The notes under the pieces are model-generated. The model saw only the letters and a program-made list of their open reading frames with translations, made no database searches and was not told where the DNA came from. DNA of 64,000 nucleotides, from contig NW_027476193.1 of NCBI RefSeq assembly GCF_051020955.1, forward strand, positions 248,001-312,000, written 5' to 3'. A program made the position numbers and the translations under genes. Numbering within the stretch: position 1 is the first letter of the stretch; every line of letters starts with the position of its first letter. This DNA comes from Megalopta genalis. Taxonomy: Eukaryota; Arthropoda; Insecta; Hymenoptera; Halictidae. This document shows positions 49,080 to 63,151 of the stretch, in pieces.

Positions 49080-52000
49080 CTAAATCATGTGTATCGCATG
49101 GGTTGGAATCTATCTCGTTTGTTTCGCCTGCATTTGAAACTAAATCATGTATATCACAAGTATTTGAAGCTAAAACATTTGTTTCGCATGGATTTGAAGA
49201 TAATCCTTCTACTTCGCATTGATTTGAAGCTAGATCATATGTATCGCATGGATTTGAAGCTAACTCGTTTGTTTCGCCTGCATTTGAAGCTAAATCATTT
49301 ATATCACATGTATTTGAAGCTAAACCATTTGATTCGTATGGATTTGTAGCTAAATCTTCTACTTCGCATTGATTTGAACAAAATTATGTCTTTCGCATGT
49401 ACTTGAAGCTAAGACTTCCACTTCGCATTGATTTGAAGCTAGATCATGTGTTTAGCTTGGATTTGAAGCTAACTCGTTTGTTTCGCATTCAATTGAAGCT
49501 ATATCACTTAGATTCGCAAGTACTTGAAGCTAAACCATTTGTTTCGCCTGCATTTGAAGCTAAATCATTTATATCACATGTATTTGAAGCTAAACCATTT
49601 GATTCGTATGGATTTGTAGCTAAATCTTCTACTTCGCATTGATTTGAACAAAATTATGTCTTTCGCATGTACTTGAAGCTAAGACTTCTACTTCGCATTG
49701 ATTTGAAGATAGATCATGTGTTTAGCTTGGATTTGAAGCTAACTCGTTTTTTTCGCCTGCATTTGAAGCTAAGTCATGTATATCACGAGTATTTGAAGCT
49801 AAAACATTTGTTTCGGATGGATTTGAAGATAAGCCTTCTACTTCGCATTGATCTGAAGCTAAATCATGTGTATCGCATGGATTTGAAGCTACCTCGTTTG
49901 TGTCGCCTGCATTTGGAGCTGAATCATGTATATCACAAGTATTTGAAGCTAAACCATTTGATTCGTATGGATATTTTGCTAAATCTTCTACTTCGCAATG
50001 ATTTGACGCAAAATTATGTCTTTCGCATGGACTTGAAGCTAAGCCTTCTACTTCGCATTGATTTGAAGCTAAATCAAATGTATCGCATGGATTTGAAGCT
50101 AACTCGTTTGTTTCGCATTCAGTTGAAGCTATATCACTTAGATTCGCAAGTATTTGAAGCTAAACCATTTGTTTCGCATAGATTTGAAGATAAGCCTTCT
50201 AGTTCGCATTGTTTTGAAGTTAACTCGATTGTTTCGCCTGCATTTGAAGCTATATCACTTACATCGCAATTATCTCAAGATAAATCATTTGTTTCTCATG
50301 TATTTGTAGCTAAGCCTTCTACATCTCATTGATTTGAAACTAGATCATGTGTTTCGCTAGCATTTGAAGCTAACTCGTTTGTTTCGCCTGCATTTGAAAC
50401 TAAATCATGTATATCACAAGTATTTGAAGCCTAACCATTTGATTCGTATGGATATTTTGCTAAATCTTCTACTTCGCAATGATTTGAAGCAAAATTATGT
50501 CTTTCGCATGGACTTGAAGCTAAGCCTACTACTTCGCATTGATTTGAAGCTAAATCAAATGTATCGCATGGATTTGAAGCTAACTCGTTTGTTTCGCATT
50601 CAGTTGAAGCTATATCACTTAGATTCGCAAGTATTTGAAGCTAAACCATTTGTTTCGCATGGATTTGAAGATAAGCCTCCTACTTCGCATTGATTTGAAA
50701 CTAAATCATGTGTATCGCATGGGTTGGAATCTATCTCGTTTGTTTCGCCTGCATCTGAAACTAAATCATGTATATCACAAGTATTTGAAGCTCAAACATT
50801 TGTTTCGCATGGATTTGAAGATAATCCTTCTACTTCGCATTGATTTGAAGCTAAATCATATGTATCGCATGGATTTGAAGCTAACTCGTTTGTTTCGCCT
50901 GCATTTGAAGCTAAATCATTTATATCACATGTATTTGAAGCTAAACCATTTGATTCGTATGGATTTGTAGCTAAATCTTCTACTTCGCATTGATTTGAAC
51001 AAAATTATGTCTTTCGCATGTACTTGAAGCTAAGACTTCCACTTCGCATTGATTTGAAGCTAGATCATGTGTTTAGCTTGGATTTGAAGCTAACTCGTTT
51101 GTTCCGCCTGCATTTGAAGCTAAGTCATGTATATCACGAGTATTTGAAGCTAAACCATTTGATTCGTATGGATATGTTGCTAAATCTTCTACTTCGCAAT
51201 GATTTGAAGCAAAATTATGTCTTTCGCATGGACTTGAAGCTAAGCCTTCTACTTCGCATTGATTTGAAGCTAAATCAAATGTATCGCATGGATTTGAAGC
51301 TAACTCGTTTGTTTCGCATTCAGTTGAAGCTATATCACTTAGATTCGAATGTATTTGAAGCTAAACCATTTGTTTCGCATGGATTTGAAGATAAGCCTTC
51401 TAGTTCGCATTGTTTTGAAGTTAACTCGATTGTTTCGCCTGCATTTGAAGCTATATCACTTACATCGCAATTATCTGAAGATAAATCATTTGTTTCTCAT
51501 GTATTTGTAGCTAAGCCTTCTACATCTCATTGATTTGAAACTAGATCATGTGTTTCGCATGGATTTGAAGCTACCTCGTTTGTGTCGCCTGCATTTGGTG
51601 CTGAATCATGTATATCACAAGTATTTGAAGCTAAACCATTTGATTCGTATGGATATGTTGCTAAATCTTCTACTTCGCAATGATTTGAAGCAAAATTATG
51701 TCTTTCGCATGGACTTGAAGCTAAGCCTTCTACTTCGCATTGATTTGAAGCTAAATCAAATGTATCGCATGGATTTGAAGCTAACTCGTTTGTTTCGCAT
51801 TCAGTTGAAGCTATATCACTTAGATTCGCAAGTATTTGAAGCTAAACCATTTGTTTCGCCTGCATTTGAAGCTAAATCATTTATATCACATGTATTTGAA
51901 GCTAAACCATTTGATTCGTATGGATTTGTAGCTAAATCTTCTACTTCGCATTGATTTGAACAAAATTATGTCTTTCGCATGTACTTGAAGCTAAGACTTC

Positions 52001-55000
52001 TACTTCGCATTGATTTGAAGCTAGATCATGTGTTTAGCTTGGATTTGAAGCTAACTCGTTTTTTTCGCCTGCATTTGAAGCTAAGTCATGTATATCACGA
52101 GTATTTGAAGCTAAAACATTTGTTTCGGATGGATTTGAAGATAAGCCTTCTACTTCGCATTGATCTGAAACTAAATCATGTGTATCGCATGGATTTGAAG
52201 CTACCTCGTTTGTGTCGACTGCATTTGGAGCTGAATCATGTATATCACAAGTATTTGAAGCTAAACCATTTGATTCGTATGGATATTTTGCTAAATCTTC
52301 TACTTCGCAATGATTTGAAGCAAAATTATGTCTTTCGCATGGACTTGAAGCTAAGCCTTCTACTTCGCATTGATTTGAAGCTAAATCAAATGTATCGCAT
52401 GGATTTGAAGCTAACTCGTTTGTTTTGCATTCAGTTGAAGCTATATCACTTAGATTCGCAAGTATTTGAAGCTAAACCATTTGTTTCGCATGGATTTGAA
52501 GATAAGCCTTCTAGTTCGCATTGTTTTGAAGTTAACTCGATTGTTTCGCCTGCATTTGAAGCTATATCACTTACATCGCAATTATCTGAAGATAAATCAT
52601 TTGTTTCTCATGTATTTGTAGCTAAGCCTTCTACTTCTCATTGATTTGAAACTAGATCATGTGTTTCGCTAGGATTTGAAGCTAACTCGTTTGTTTCGTT
52701 TGCGTTTGAAGCTAAATCATGTATATCACAAGTATTTAAAGCTAAACCATTTGTTTCGCATGGATTTGAAGATAAGCCTTCTACTTCGCATTCATTTGAA
52801 CAAAATTATGTCTTTCGCATGGACTTGAAGCTAAGCCTTCTACTTACCATGGATTTGAAGCTAACTCGTTTGTTTCGTCTGCATTTGAAGCTAAATCATG
52901 TATATCACGAGTATTTGAAGCTAAACCATTTGTTTCGCATGGATTTGAAGATAAGCCTCCTACTTCGCATTGATTTGAAACTAAATCATGTGTATCGCAT
53001 GGATTGGAATCTAACTCGTTTGTTTCGCCTGCATTTGAAACTAAATCATGTATATCACAAGTATTTGAAGCTAAAACATTTGTTTCGCATGGATTTGAAG
53101 ATAATTCTTCTACTTCGCATTGATTTGAAGCTAAATCATATGTATCGCGTGGATTTGAAGCTAACTCGTTTGTTTCGCCTGCATTTGAAGCTAAATCATT
53201 TATATCACAAGTATTTGAAGCTAAACCATTTGATTCGTATGGATATGTTGCTAAATCTTCTACTTCGCAATGATTTGAAGCAAAATTATGTCTTTCGCAT
53301 GGACTTGAAGCTAAGCCTTCTACTTCGCATTGATTTGAAGCTAAATCAAATGTATCGCATGGATTTGAAGCTAACTCGTTTGTTTCGCATTCAGTTGAAG
53401 CTATATCACTTAGATTCGCAAGTATTTGAAGCTAAACCATTTGTTTCGCCTGCATTTGAAGCTAAATCATTTATATCACATGTATTTGAAGCTAAACCAT
53501 TTGATTCGTATGGATTTGTAGCTAAATCTTCTACTTCGCATTGATTTGAACAAAATTATGTCTTTCGCATGTACTTGAAGCTAAGACTTCTACTTCGCAT
53601 TGATTTGAAGCTAGATCATGTGTTTAGCTTGGATTTGAAGCTAACTCGTTTTTTTCGCCTGCATTTGAAGCTAAGTCATGTATATCACGAGTATTTGAAG
53701 CTAAAACATTTGTTTCGGATGGATTTGAAGATAAGCCTTCTACTTCGCATTGATCTGAAACTAAATCATGTGTATCGCATGGATTTGAAGCTACCTCGTT
53801 TGTGTCGACTGCATTTGGAGCTGAATCATGTATATCACAAGTATTTGAAGCTAAACCATTTGATTCGTATGGATATTTTGCTAAATCTTCTACTTCGCAA
53901 TGATTTGAAGCAAAATTATGTCTTTCGCATGGACTTGAAGCTAAGCCTTCTACTTCGCATTGATTTGAAGCTAAATCAAATGTATCGCATGGATTTGAAG
54001 CTAACTCGTTTGTTTCGCATTCAGTTGAAGCTATATCACTTAGATTCGCAAGTATTTGAAGCTAAACCATTTGTTTCGCATGGATTTGAAGATAAGCCTT
54101 CTAGTTCGCATTGTTTTGAAGTTAACTCGATTGTTTCGCCTGCATTTGAAGCTATATCACTTACATCGCAATTATCTGAAGATAAATCATTTGTTTCTCA
54201 TGTATTTGTAGCTAAGCCTTCTACTTCTCATTGATTTGAAACTAGATCATGTGTTTCGCTAGGATTTGAAGCTAACTCGTTTGTTTCGTTTGCGTTTGAA
54301 GCTGAATCATGTATATCACAAGTATTTGTAGCTAAACCATTTGATTCGTATGGATTTGTAGCTAAATCTTCTACTTCGCATTGATTTGAACAAAATTATG
54401 TCTTTCGCATGTACTTGAAGCTAAGACTTCTACTTCGCATTGATTTGAAGATAGATCATGTGTTTAGCTTGGATTTGAAGCTAACTCGTTTTTTTCGCCT
54501 GCATTTGAAGCTAAGTCATGTATATCACGAGTATTTGAAGCTAAAACATTTGTTTCGGATGGATTTGAAGATAAGCCTTCTACTTCGCATTGATTTGAAG
54601 CAAAATTATGTCTTTCGCATGTACTTGAAGCTAAGACTTCCACTTCGCATTGATTTGAAGCTAGATCATGTGTTTAGCTTGGATTTGAAGCTAACTCGTT
54701 TGTTTCGCCTGCATTTGAAGCTAAGTCATGTATATCACGAGTATTTGAAGCTAAACCATTTGATTCGTATGGATATGTTGCTAAATCTTCTACTTCGCAA
54801 TGATTTGAAGCAAAATTATGTCTTTCGCATGGACTTGAAGCTAAGCCTTCTACTTCGCATTGATTTGAAGCTAAATCCAATGTATCGCATGGATTTGAAG
54901 CTAACTCGTTTGTTTCGCATTCAGTTGAAGCTATATCACTTAGATTCGCAAGTATTTGAAGCTAAACCATTTGTTTCGCCTGCATTTGAAGCTAAATCAT

Positions 55001-55921
55001 TTATATCACATGTAATTGAAGCTAAACCATTTGATTCGTATGGATTTATAGCTAAATCTTCTACTTCGCATTGATTTGAACAAAATTATGTCTTTCGCAT
55101 GTACTTGAAGCTAAGACTTCTACTTCGCATTGATTTGAAGCTAGATCATATTGTTTAACTTGGATTTGAAGCTAACTCGTTTGTTTCGCCTGCATTTGAA
55201 GCTAAGTCATGTATATCACGAGTATTTGAAGCTAAAACATTTGTTTCGGATGGATTTGAAGATAAGCCTTCTACTTCGCTTTGATTTGAAGCTAAATCAT
55301 GTGTATCGCATGGATTTGAAGCTACCTTGCTTGTGTCGCCCGCATTTGGAGCTGAATCATGTATATCACAAGTATTTGAAGCTAAACCATTTGATTCGTA
55401 TGGATATGTTGCTAAATCTTCTACTTCGCAATGATTTGAAGCAAAATTATGTCTTTCGCATGGACTTGAAGCTAAGCCTTCTACTTCGCATTGATTTGAA
55501 GCTAAATCAAATGTATCGCATGGATTTGAAGCTAACTCGTTTGTTTCGCATTAAGTTGTAGCTATATCACTTAGATTCGCAAGTATTTGAAGCTAAACCA
55601 TTTGTTTCGCCTGCATTTGAAGCTAAATCATTTATATCATATGTATTTGAAGCTAAACCATTTGATTCGTATGGATTTGTAGCTAAATCTTCTACTTCGC
55701 ATTGATTTGAACAAAATTATGTCTTTCGCATGTACTTGAAGCTAAGACTTCTACTTCGCATTGATTTGAAGCTAGATCATGTGTTTAGCTTGGATTTGAA
55801 GCTAACTCGTTTGTTTCGCCTGCATTTGAAGCTAAGTCATGTATATCACGAGTATTTGAAGCTAAAACATTTGTTTCGGATGGATTTGAAGATCAGCCTT
55901 CTACTTCGCATTGATTTGTAG
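49080..55921 (+). repeat. 6,842-bp segmental tandem duplication, copy 2
   Basis: This copy directly abuts copy 1. Matching to the 6,842-bp offset continues to about 55943 and fails at 55944 (A where copy 1 has G at 49102). The crossover therefore lies within about 22 bp of shared sequence at the junction. The length leaves a remainder of 2 against 30, as expected from the 29-bp and 31-bp monomers it contains. Confidence 0.9.
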
Positions 55922-56990
55922 CTAAATCATGTGTATCGCATGGATTGGAATCTAACTCGTTTGTTTCGCCTGCATTTGAAACTAAATCATGTATATCACA
56001 TGTATTTGGAGCTAAACCATTTGATTCGTATGGATTTGTAGCTAAATCTTCTACTTCGCATTGATTTGAACAAAATTATGTCTTTCGCATGGACTTGAAG
56101 CTAAGCCTTCTACTTCGCATTCATTTGAAGCTAGATCATGTGTTTCGCTTGGATTTGAAGCTAACTCGTTTGTTTCGCCTGCATTTGGAGCTGAATCATG
56201 TATATCACAAGTATTTGAAGCTAAACCATTTGATTCGTATGGATATGTTGCTAAATCTTCTACTTCGCATTGATTTGAAGCAAAATTATGTCTTTCTCAT
56301 GGACTTGAAGCTAAGCCTTCTACTTCGCATTGATTTGAAGCTAAATCATATGTATCGCATGGATTTGAAGCTAACTCGTTTGTTTCGCATTCAGTTGAAG
56401 CTATATCGCTTAGATTCACAAGTATTTGAAGCTAAACCATTTGTTTCGCATGGATTTGAAGGTAAGCCTTCTAGTTCGCATTGTTGTGAAGTTAACTCGA
56501 TTGTTTCGCCTGCATTAGAAGCTATATCACTTACATCACAATTATCTGAAGATAAATCATTTGTTTCTCATGTATTTGTAGCTAAGCCGTCTACTTCACA
56601 TTGATTTGAAACTAGGTCATGTGTTTCGCTAGGATTTGATGCTAACTCGTTTGTTTCGCCTGCATTTGAAGCTGAATCATGTATATCACAAGTATTTGAA
56701 GCTAAACCATTTGATTCGTATGGATTTGTAGCTAAATCTTCTACTCTGCATTGATTTGAACAAAATTATGTCTTTCGCATGGACTTGAAGCTAAGCCTTC
56801 TACTTCGCATTGATTTGAAGCTAGATCGTGTGTTTCGCTTGGATTTGAAGCTGAATCATGTGTGTCGCTTGGATTTGAAGCTAAGTCGTTTGCTTCGCAT
56901 GCAGTAGAAGCTAAATCATGTATATCACAAGTATTTGAAACTGAAACATATCTTTCGTATGAATATTAAGCTAAACGATATGTTTCGTTT

Positions 56991-59900
56991 GAATTCGTAG
57001 CTGAATCATGTGTTTCGCATGGATTTGAAGCTAACTCGTTTGTTTCGTCTGCATTTGAAGCTAAATCATGTATATCACGAGTATTTGAAGCTAAACCATT
57101 TGCTTCGCATGGATTTGAAATTAAGCCTCCTACTTCGCATTGATTTGAAACTAAATCATGTGTATCGCATGGATTGGAATCTAACTCGTTTGTTTCGCCC
57201 GCATTTGAAACTAAATCATGTATATCACAAGTATGTGAAGCTAAAACATTTGTTTCGCATGGATTTGAAGATAATCCTTCTACTTCGCATTGATTTGAAG
57301 CTAAATCATGTGTTGCGCATGGATTTGAAGCTAAATCATGTGTTTCGCATGAATTTGAAGCTAAATCATGTGTTTCGCTTGGAATTCAAGCTAACTCGTT
57401 TGTCTCGCGAGCATTTGATGCTGAATCATGTATATCACAAGTATTTGAAGCTAAACCATTTGATACGCGTGGATTTGTAGCTAATCCTTCTAAGTCGCAT
57501 TGATTTGAAGCTAAATCATGTGTTTCGCTTGGATTTGAAGCTAACACGCCTGTTTCACATGCTGTTGAAGCTAGATCATGTATACCACGAGTATTTGAAG
57601 CTAAAACATTTGTTTCGGATGGATTTGAAGATAAGCCTTCTACTTCGCATTGATTTGAACAAAATTATGTCTTTCGCATGTACTTGAAGCTAAGACTTCC
57701 ACTTCGCATTGATTTGAAGCTAGATCATGTGTTTAGCTTGGATTTGAAGCTAACTCGTTTGTTTCGCCTGCATTTGAAGCTAAGTCATGTATACCACGAG
57801 TATCTGAAGCTAAAACATTTGTTTCGGATGGATTTGAAGATACGCCTTCTACTTCGCATTGATTTGAAGCTAAATCATGTGAATCGCATGGATTTGAAGC
57901 TACCTCGTTTGTGTCGCCTGCATTTGGAGCTGAATCATGTATATCACAAGTATTTGAAGCTAAACTGTTTGATTCGTATGTATATTTTTCTAAATCTTCT
58001 ACTTCGCAATGATTTGAAGTAAAATTTTGTCTTTCGCATGGACTTGAAGCTAAGCCTTCTACTTTGCATTGATTTGAAGCTAAATCCAATGTATCGCATG
58101 GATTTGAAGCTAACTCGTTTGTTTCGCATTCAGTTGAAGCAATATCACTTAGATTCGCAAGTATTTGAAGCTAAACCATTTGTTTCGCCTGCATTTGAAG
58201 CTAAATCATTTATATCACATGTATTTGAAGCTAAACCATTTGATTCGTATGGATTTGTAGCTAAATCTTCTACTTCGCATTGATTTGAACAAAATTATGT
58301 CTTTCGCATGTACTTGAAGCTAAGACTTCTACTTCGCATTGATTTGAAGCTAGATCATATTGTTTAACTTGGATTTGAAGCTAACTCGTTTGTTTCGCCT
58401 GCATTTGAAGCTAAGTCATGTATATCACGAGTATTTGAAGCTAGAACATTTGTTTCGGATGGATTTGAAGATAAGCCTTCTACTTCGCTTTGATTTGAAG
58501 CTAAATCATGTGTATCGCATGGATTTGAAGCTACCTTGCTTGTGTCGCCCGCATTTGGAGCTGAATCATGTATGTCACAAGTATTTGAAGCTAAACCATT
58601 TGATTCGTATGGATATGTTGCTAAATCTTCTACTTCGCAATGATTTGAAGCAAAATTATGTCTTTCGCATGGACTTGAAGCTAAGCCTTCTACTTCGCAT
58701 TGATTTGATGCTAAATCAAATGTATCGCATGGATTTGAAGCTAACTCGTTTGTTTCGCATTAAGTTGTAGCTATATCACTTAGATTCGCAAGTATTTGAA
58801 GCTAAACCATTTGTTTCGCCTGCATTTGAAGCTAAATCATTTATATCATATGTATTTGAAGCTAAACCATTTGATTCGTATGGATTTGTAGCTAAATCTT
58901 CTACTTCGCATTGATTTGAACAAAATTATGTCTTTCGCATGTACTTGAAGCTAAGACTTCTACTTCGCATTGATTTGAAGCTAGATCATGTGTTTAGCTT
59001 GGATTTGAAGCTAACTCGTTTGTTTCGCCTGCATTTGAAGCTAAGTCATGTATATCACGAGTATTTGAAGCTAAAACATTTGTTTCGGATGGATTTGAAG
59101 ATAAGCCTTCTACTTCGCATTGATTTGTAGCTAAATCATGTGTATCGCATGGATTGGAATCTAACTCGTTTGTTTCGCCTGCATTTGAAACTAAATCATG
59201 TATATCACAAGTATTTGAAGCTAAAACATTTGTTTCGCATGGATTTGAAGATAAGCCTTCTACTTCGCATTGATTTGAAGCTAAATCATATGTATCGCAT
59301 GGATTTGAAGCTAACTCGTTTGTTTCGCCTGCATTTGAAGCTAAATCATTTATATCACATGTATTTGAAGCTAAACCATTTGATTCGTATGGATTTGTAG
59401 CTAAATCTTCTACTTCGCATTGATTTGAACAAAATTATGTCTTTTGCATGTACTTGAAGCTAAGACTTCCACTTCGCATTGATTTGAAGCTAGATCGTGT
59501 GTTTAGCTTGGATTTGAAGCTAACTCGTTTGTTTCGCCTGCATTTGAAGCTAAGTCATGTATATCACGAGTATTTGAAGCTAGAACATTTGTTTCGGATG
59601 GATTTGTAGATAAGCCTTCTACTTCGCATTGAATTGTAGCAAAATTATGACTCTCGCATGTACATGAAACTAAGCTTTCTACTTCGCATTGATTTGAAGC
59701 TAAATCATGTGTATCGCATGGATTTGAAGCTAACTCGTTTGTTTCGCCTGCATTTGAAGCTAAATCATTTATATCATATGTATTTGGAGCTAAACCATTT
59801 AATTCGTATGGATTTGTAGCTAAATCTTCTACTTCGCATTGATTTGAACAAAATTATGTCTTTCGCATGGACTTGAAGCTAAGCCTTCTACTTCGCATTG

Positions 59901-60558
59901 ATTTGAAGCTAAATCATATGTTTCGCATGGATTTGAAGCTAACTCGTTTGTTTCGCATTCAGTTGAAGCTATATCGCTTAGATTCACAAGTATTTGAAGC
60001 TAAACCATTTGTTTCGCATGGATTTGAAGGTAAGCCTTCTAGTTCGCATTGTTGTGAAGTTAACTCGATTGTTTCGCCTGCATTAGAAGCTATATCACTT
60101 ACATCACAATTATCTGAAGATAAATCATTTGTTTCTCATGTATTTGTAGCTAAGCCGTCTACTTCACATTGATTTGAAACAAGATCATGTGTTTCGCTAG
60201 GATTTGATGCTAACTCGTTTGTTTCGCCTGCATTTGAAGCTGAATCAAGTATATCACAAGTATTTGAAGCTAAACCATTTGATTCGTATGGATTTGTAGC
60301 TAAATCTTCTACTCTGCATTGATTTGAACAAAATTATGTCTTTCGCATGGACTTGAAGCTAAGCCTTCTACTTCGCATTGATTTGAAGCTAGATCGTGTG
60401 TTTCGCTTGGATTTGAAGCTGAATCATGTGTGTCGCTTGGATTTGAAGCTAAGTCGTTTGCTTCGCATGCAGTAGAAGCTAAATCATGTATATCACAAGT
60501 ATTTGAAACTGAAACATATTTTTCGTATGAATATTAAGCTAGACGATATGTTTCGTTT
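56991..60558 (+). repeat. Mixed-subtype super-repeat, 3,568 bp
   Basis: It starts like the 13582 super-repeat, passes into type II monomers from about 57656, and returns to type I before the divergent block at 59962-60172. It combines segments found separately elsewhere, so it is a mosaic. Confidence 0.8.
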
Positions 60559-61071
60559 GAATTCGTAGCTGAATCATGTGTTTCGCATGGATTTGAAGCT
60601 AACTCGTTTGTTTCGTCTGCATTTGAAGCTAAATCATGTATATCACGAGTATTTGAAGCTAAACCATTCGTTTCGCATGGATTTGAAGTTAAGCCTCCTA
60701 CTTCGCATTGATTTGAAACTAAATCATGCGTATCGCATGGATTGGAATCTAACTCGTTTGTTTCGCCTGCATTTGAAACTAAATCATGTATATCACAAGT
60801 ATGTGAAGCTAAAACATTTGTTTCGCGTGGATTTGAAGATAATCCTTCTACTTCGCATTGATTTGAAGCTAAATCATGTGTTGCGCATGGTTTTTAAGCT
60901 AAATCATGTGTTTCACATGAATTTGAAGCCAAATCATGTGTTTCGCTTGGAATTCAAGCTAACTCGTTTGTCTCGCGGGCATTTGATGCTGAATCATGTA
61001 TATCAAATGTATTTGAAGCTAAACCATTTGATACGCATGGATTTGTAGCTAATCCTTCTAAGTCGCATTGA

Positions 61072-62031
61072 TTTGAAGCTGAATCATGTGTTTCGCATGG
61101 ATTTGAAGCTAACTCGTTTGTTTCGTCTGCATTTGAAGCTAAATCATGTATATCACGAGTATTTGAAGCTAAAACATTTGTTTCGGATGGATTTGAAGAT
61201 AAGCCTTATACTTCGCATTGATTTGAAGCTAAATCATGTGTATCGCATTTATTGGAATCTAACTCGTTTGTTTCGCCTGCATTTGAAACTAAATCATGTA
61301 TATCACAAGTATTTGAAGCTAAAACATTTGTTTCGCATGGTTTTGAAGATAAGCCTTCTACTTCGCATTGATTTGAAGCTAAATCATATGTATCGCATGG
61401 ATTTGAAGCTAACTCGTTTGTTTCGCCTGCATTTGAAGCTAAATCATTTATATCACATGTATTTTAAGCTAAACCATTTGATTCGTATGGATTTGAAGTT
61501 AAGCCTCCTACTTCGCATTGATTTGAAACTAAATCATGCGTATCGCATGGATTGGAATCTAACTCGTTTGTTTCGCCTGCATTTGAAACTAAATCATGTA
61601 TATCACAAGTATTTGAAGCTAAACCATTTGTTTCGCATGGATTTGAAGTTAAGCCTCCTACTTCGCATTGATTTGAAACTAAATCATGCGTATCGCATGG
61701 ATTGGAATCTAACTCGTTTGTTTCGCCTGCATTTGAAACTAAATCATGTATATCACAAGTATGTGAAGCTAAAACATTTGTTTCGCGTGGATTTGAAGAT
61801 AATCCTTCTACTTCGCATTGATTTGAAGCTAAATCATGTGTTGCGCATGGTTTTTAAGCTAAATCATGTGTTTCACATGAATTTGAAGCCAAATCATGTG
61901 TTTCGCTTGGAATTCAAGCTAACTCGTTTGTCTCGCGGGCATTTGATGCTGAATCATGTATATCACATGTATTTGAAGCTAAACCATTTGATACGCATGG
62001 ATTTGTAGCTAATCCTTCTAAGTCGCATTGA
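61072..62031 (+). repeat. 960-bp, 32-monomer unit
   Basis: The monomer order is that of 1441-2400, almost 60 kb away, with only scattered substitutions (for example CATTTATTGG near 61248). A second partial copy starts at 62032. This long-range similarity shows that the 32-monomer unit is a stable building block of the array. Confidence 0.88.
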
Positions 62032-62677
62032 TTTGAAGCTGAATCATGTGTTTCGCATGGATTTGAAGCTAACTCGTTTGTTTCGTCTGCATTTGAAGCT
62101 GAATCATGTATATCACGAGTATTTGAAGCTAAAACATTTGTTTCGGATGGATTTGAAGATAAGCCTTCTACTTCGCATTGATTTGAAGCTAAATCATGTG
62201 TATCGCATGGATTGGAATCTAACTCGTTTGTTTCGCCTGCATTTGAAACTAAATCATGTATATCACAAGTATTTGAAGCTAAAACATTTGTTTCGCATGG
62301 TTTTGAAGATAAGCCTTCTACTTCGCATTGATTTGAAGCTAAATCATATGTATCGCATGGATTTGAAGCTAACTCGTTTGTTTCGCCTGCATTTGAAGCT
62401 AAATCATTTATATCACATGTAATTTAAGCTAAACCATTTGATTCGTATGGATTTGTAGCTAAATCTTCTACTTCTCATTGAATTGTAGCAAAATTATGTC
62501 TCTCGCATGTACTTGAAACTAAGCTTTCTACTTCGCATTGATTTGAAGCTAAATCATGTGTATCGCATAGATTTGAAGCTAACTCGTTTGTTTCGCCTGC
62601 ATTTGAAGCTAAATCATTTATATCACATGTATTTGGAGCTAAACCATTTGATTCGTATGGATTTGTAGCTAAATCTT

Positions 62678-63151
62678 CTACTTCGCATTGATTTGAACAA
62701 AATTATGTCTTTCGCATGGACTTGAAGCTAAGCCTTCTACTTCGCATTGATTTGAAGCTAGATCGTGTGTTTCGCTTGGATTTGAAGCTAAATCATGTGT
62801 ATCGCATGGATTTGAAGCTAACTCGTTTGTTTCGTCTGCATTTGAAGCTAAATCATGTATATCACGAGTATTTGAAGCTAAACCATTTGTTTCGCATGGA
62901 TTTGAAGTTAAGCCTCCTACTTCGCATTGATTTGAAACTAAATCATGTGTATCGCATGGATTGGAATCTAACTCGTTTGTTTCGCCTGCATTTGAAACTA
63001 AATCATGTATATCACAAGTATGTGAAGCTAAAACATTTGTTTCGCATGGATTTGAAGATAATCCTTCTACTTCGCATTGATTTGAAGCTAAATCATGTGT
63101 TGCGCATGGATTTGAAGCTAAATCATGTGTTTCGCATGAATTTGAAGCCAA
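62678..63151 (-). other. Longest reverse-strand open frame (157 codons), a repeat artefact
   Basis: The minus strand of the same monomers reads as a ten-residue repeat of the ASNPCETHDL type. It is closed wherever a monomer has TTAAGC or TTCAAGC on the plus strand, which creates TAA or TGA on the minus strand. The residues differ between monomer families at all three codon positions. The first codon is TTG, not ATG. No domain or regulatory signal is visible. I consider it non-coding. Confidence 0.82.

Larger units (their letters stand above)
41931..56000 (+). repeat. Type II domain, second and larger block
   Basis: The monomer repertoire is that of 14.7-19.2 kb: GTTTAGCTTGG A monomers, GAAGCAAAATTATG monomers, TATTTTGC or TATGTTGC E monomers, and divergent blocks with GTTTTGAAGTT. 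Internal copies recur at offsets of 1,621 bp (42555 and 44176) and 1,590 bp (45137 and 46727). Both ends are approximate to within a few monomers. Confidence 0.78.
41207..56990 (+). repeat. Very long marker-free interval, 15,784 bp
   Basis: After the marker at 41207 the sequence follows type I to about 41920. It then switches, at a unique junction with CTCGCGAGCATTTGGAGC (about 41920), into type II sequence that continues to about 56.0 kb before type I resumes. No further marker pair occurs until 56991. The interval contains the 6,842-bp tandem duplication and eight complete divergent blocks of the type II lineage, plus a type I one at 56394-56604. Confidence 0.83.
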
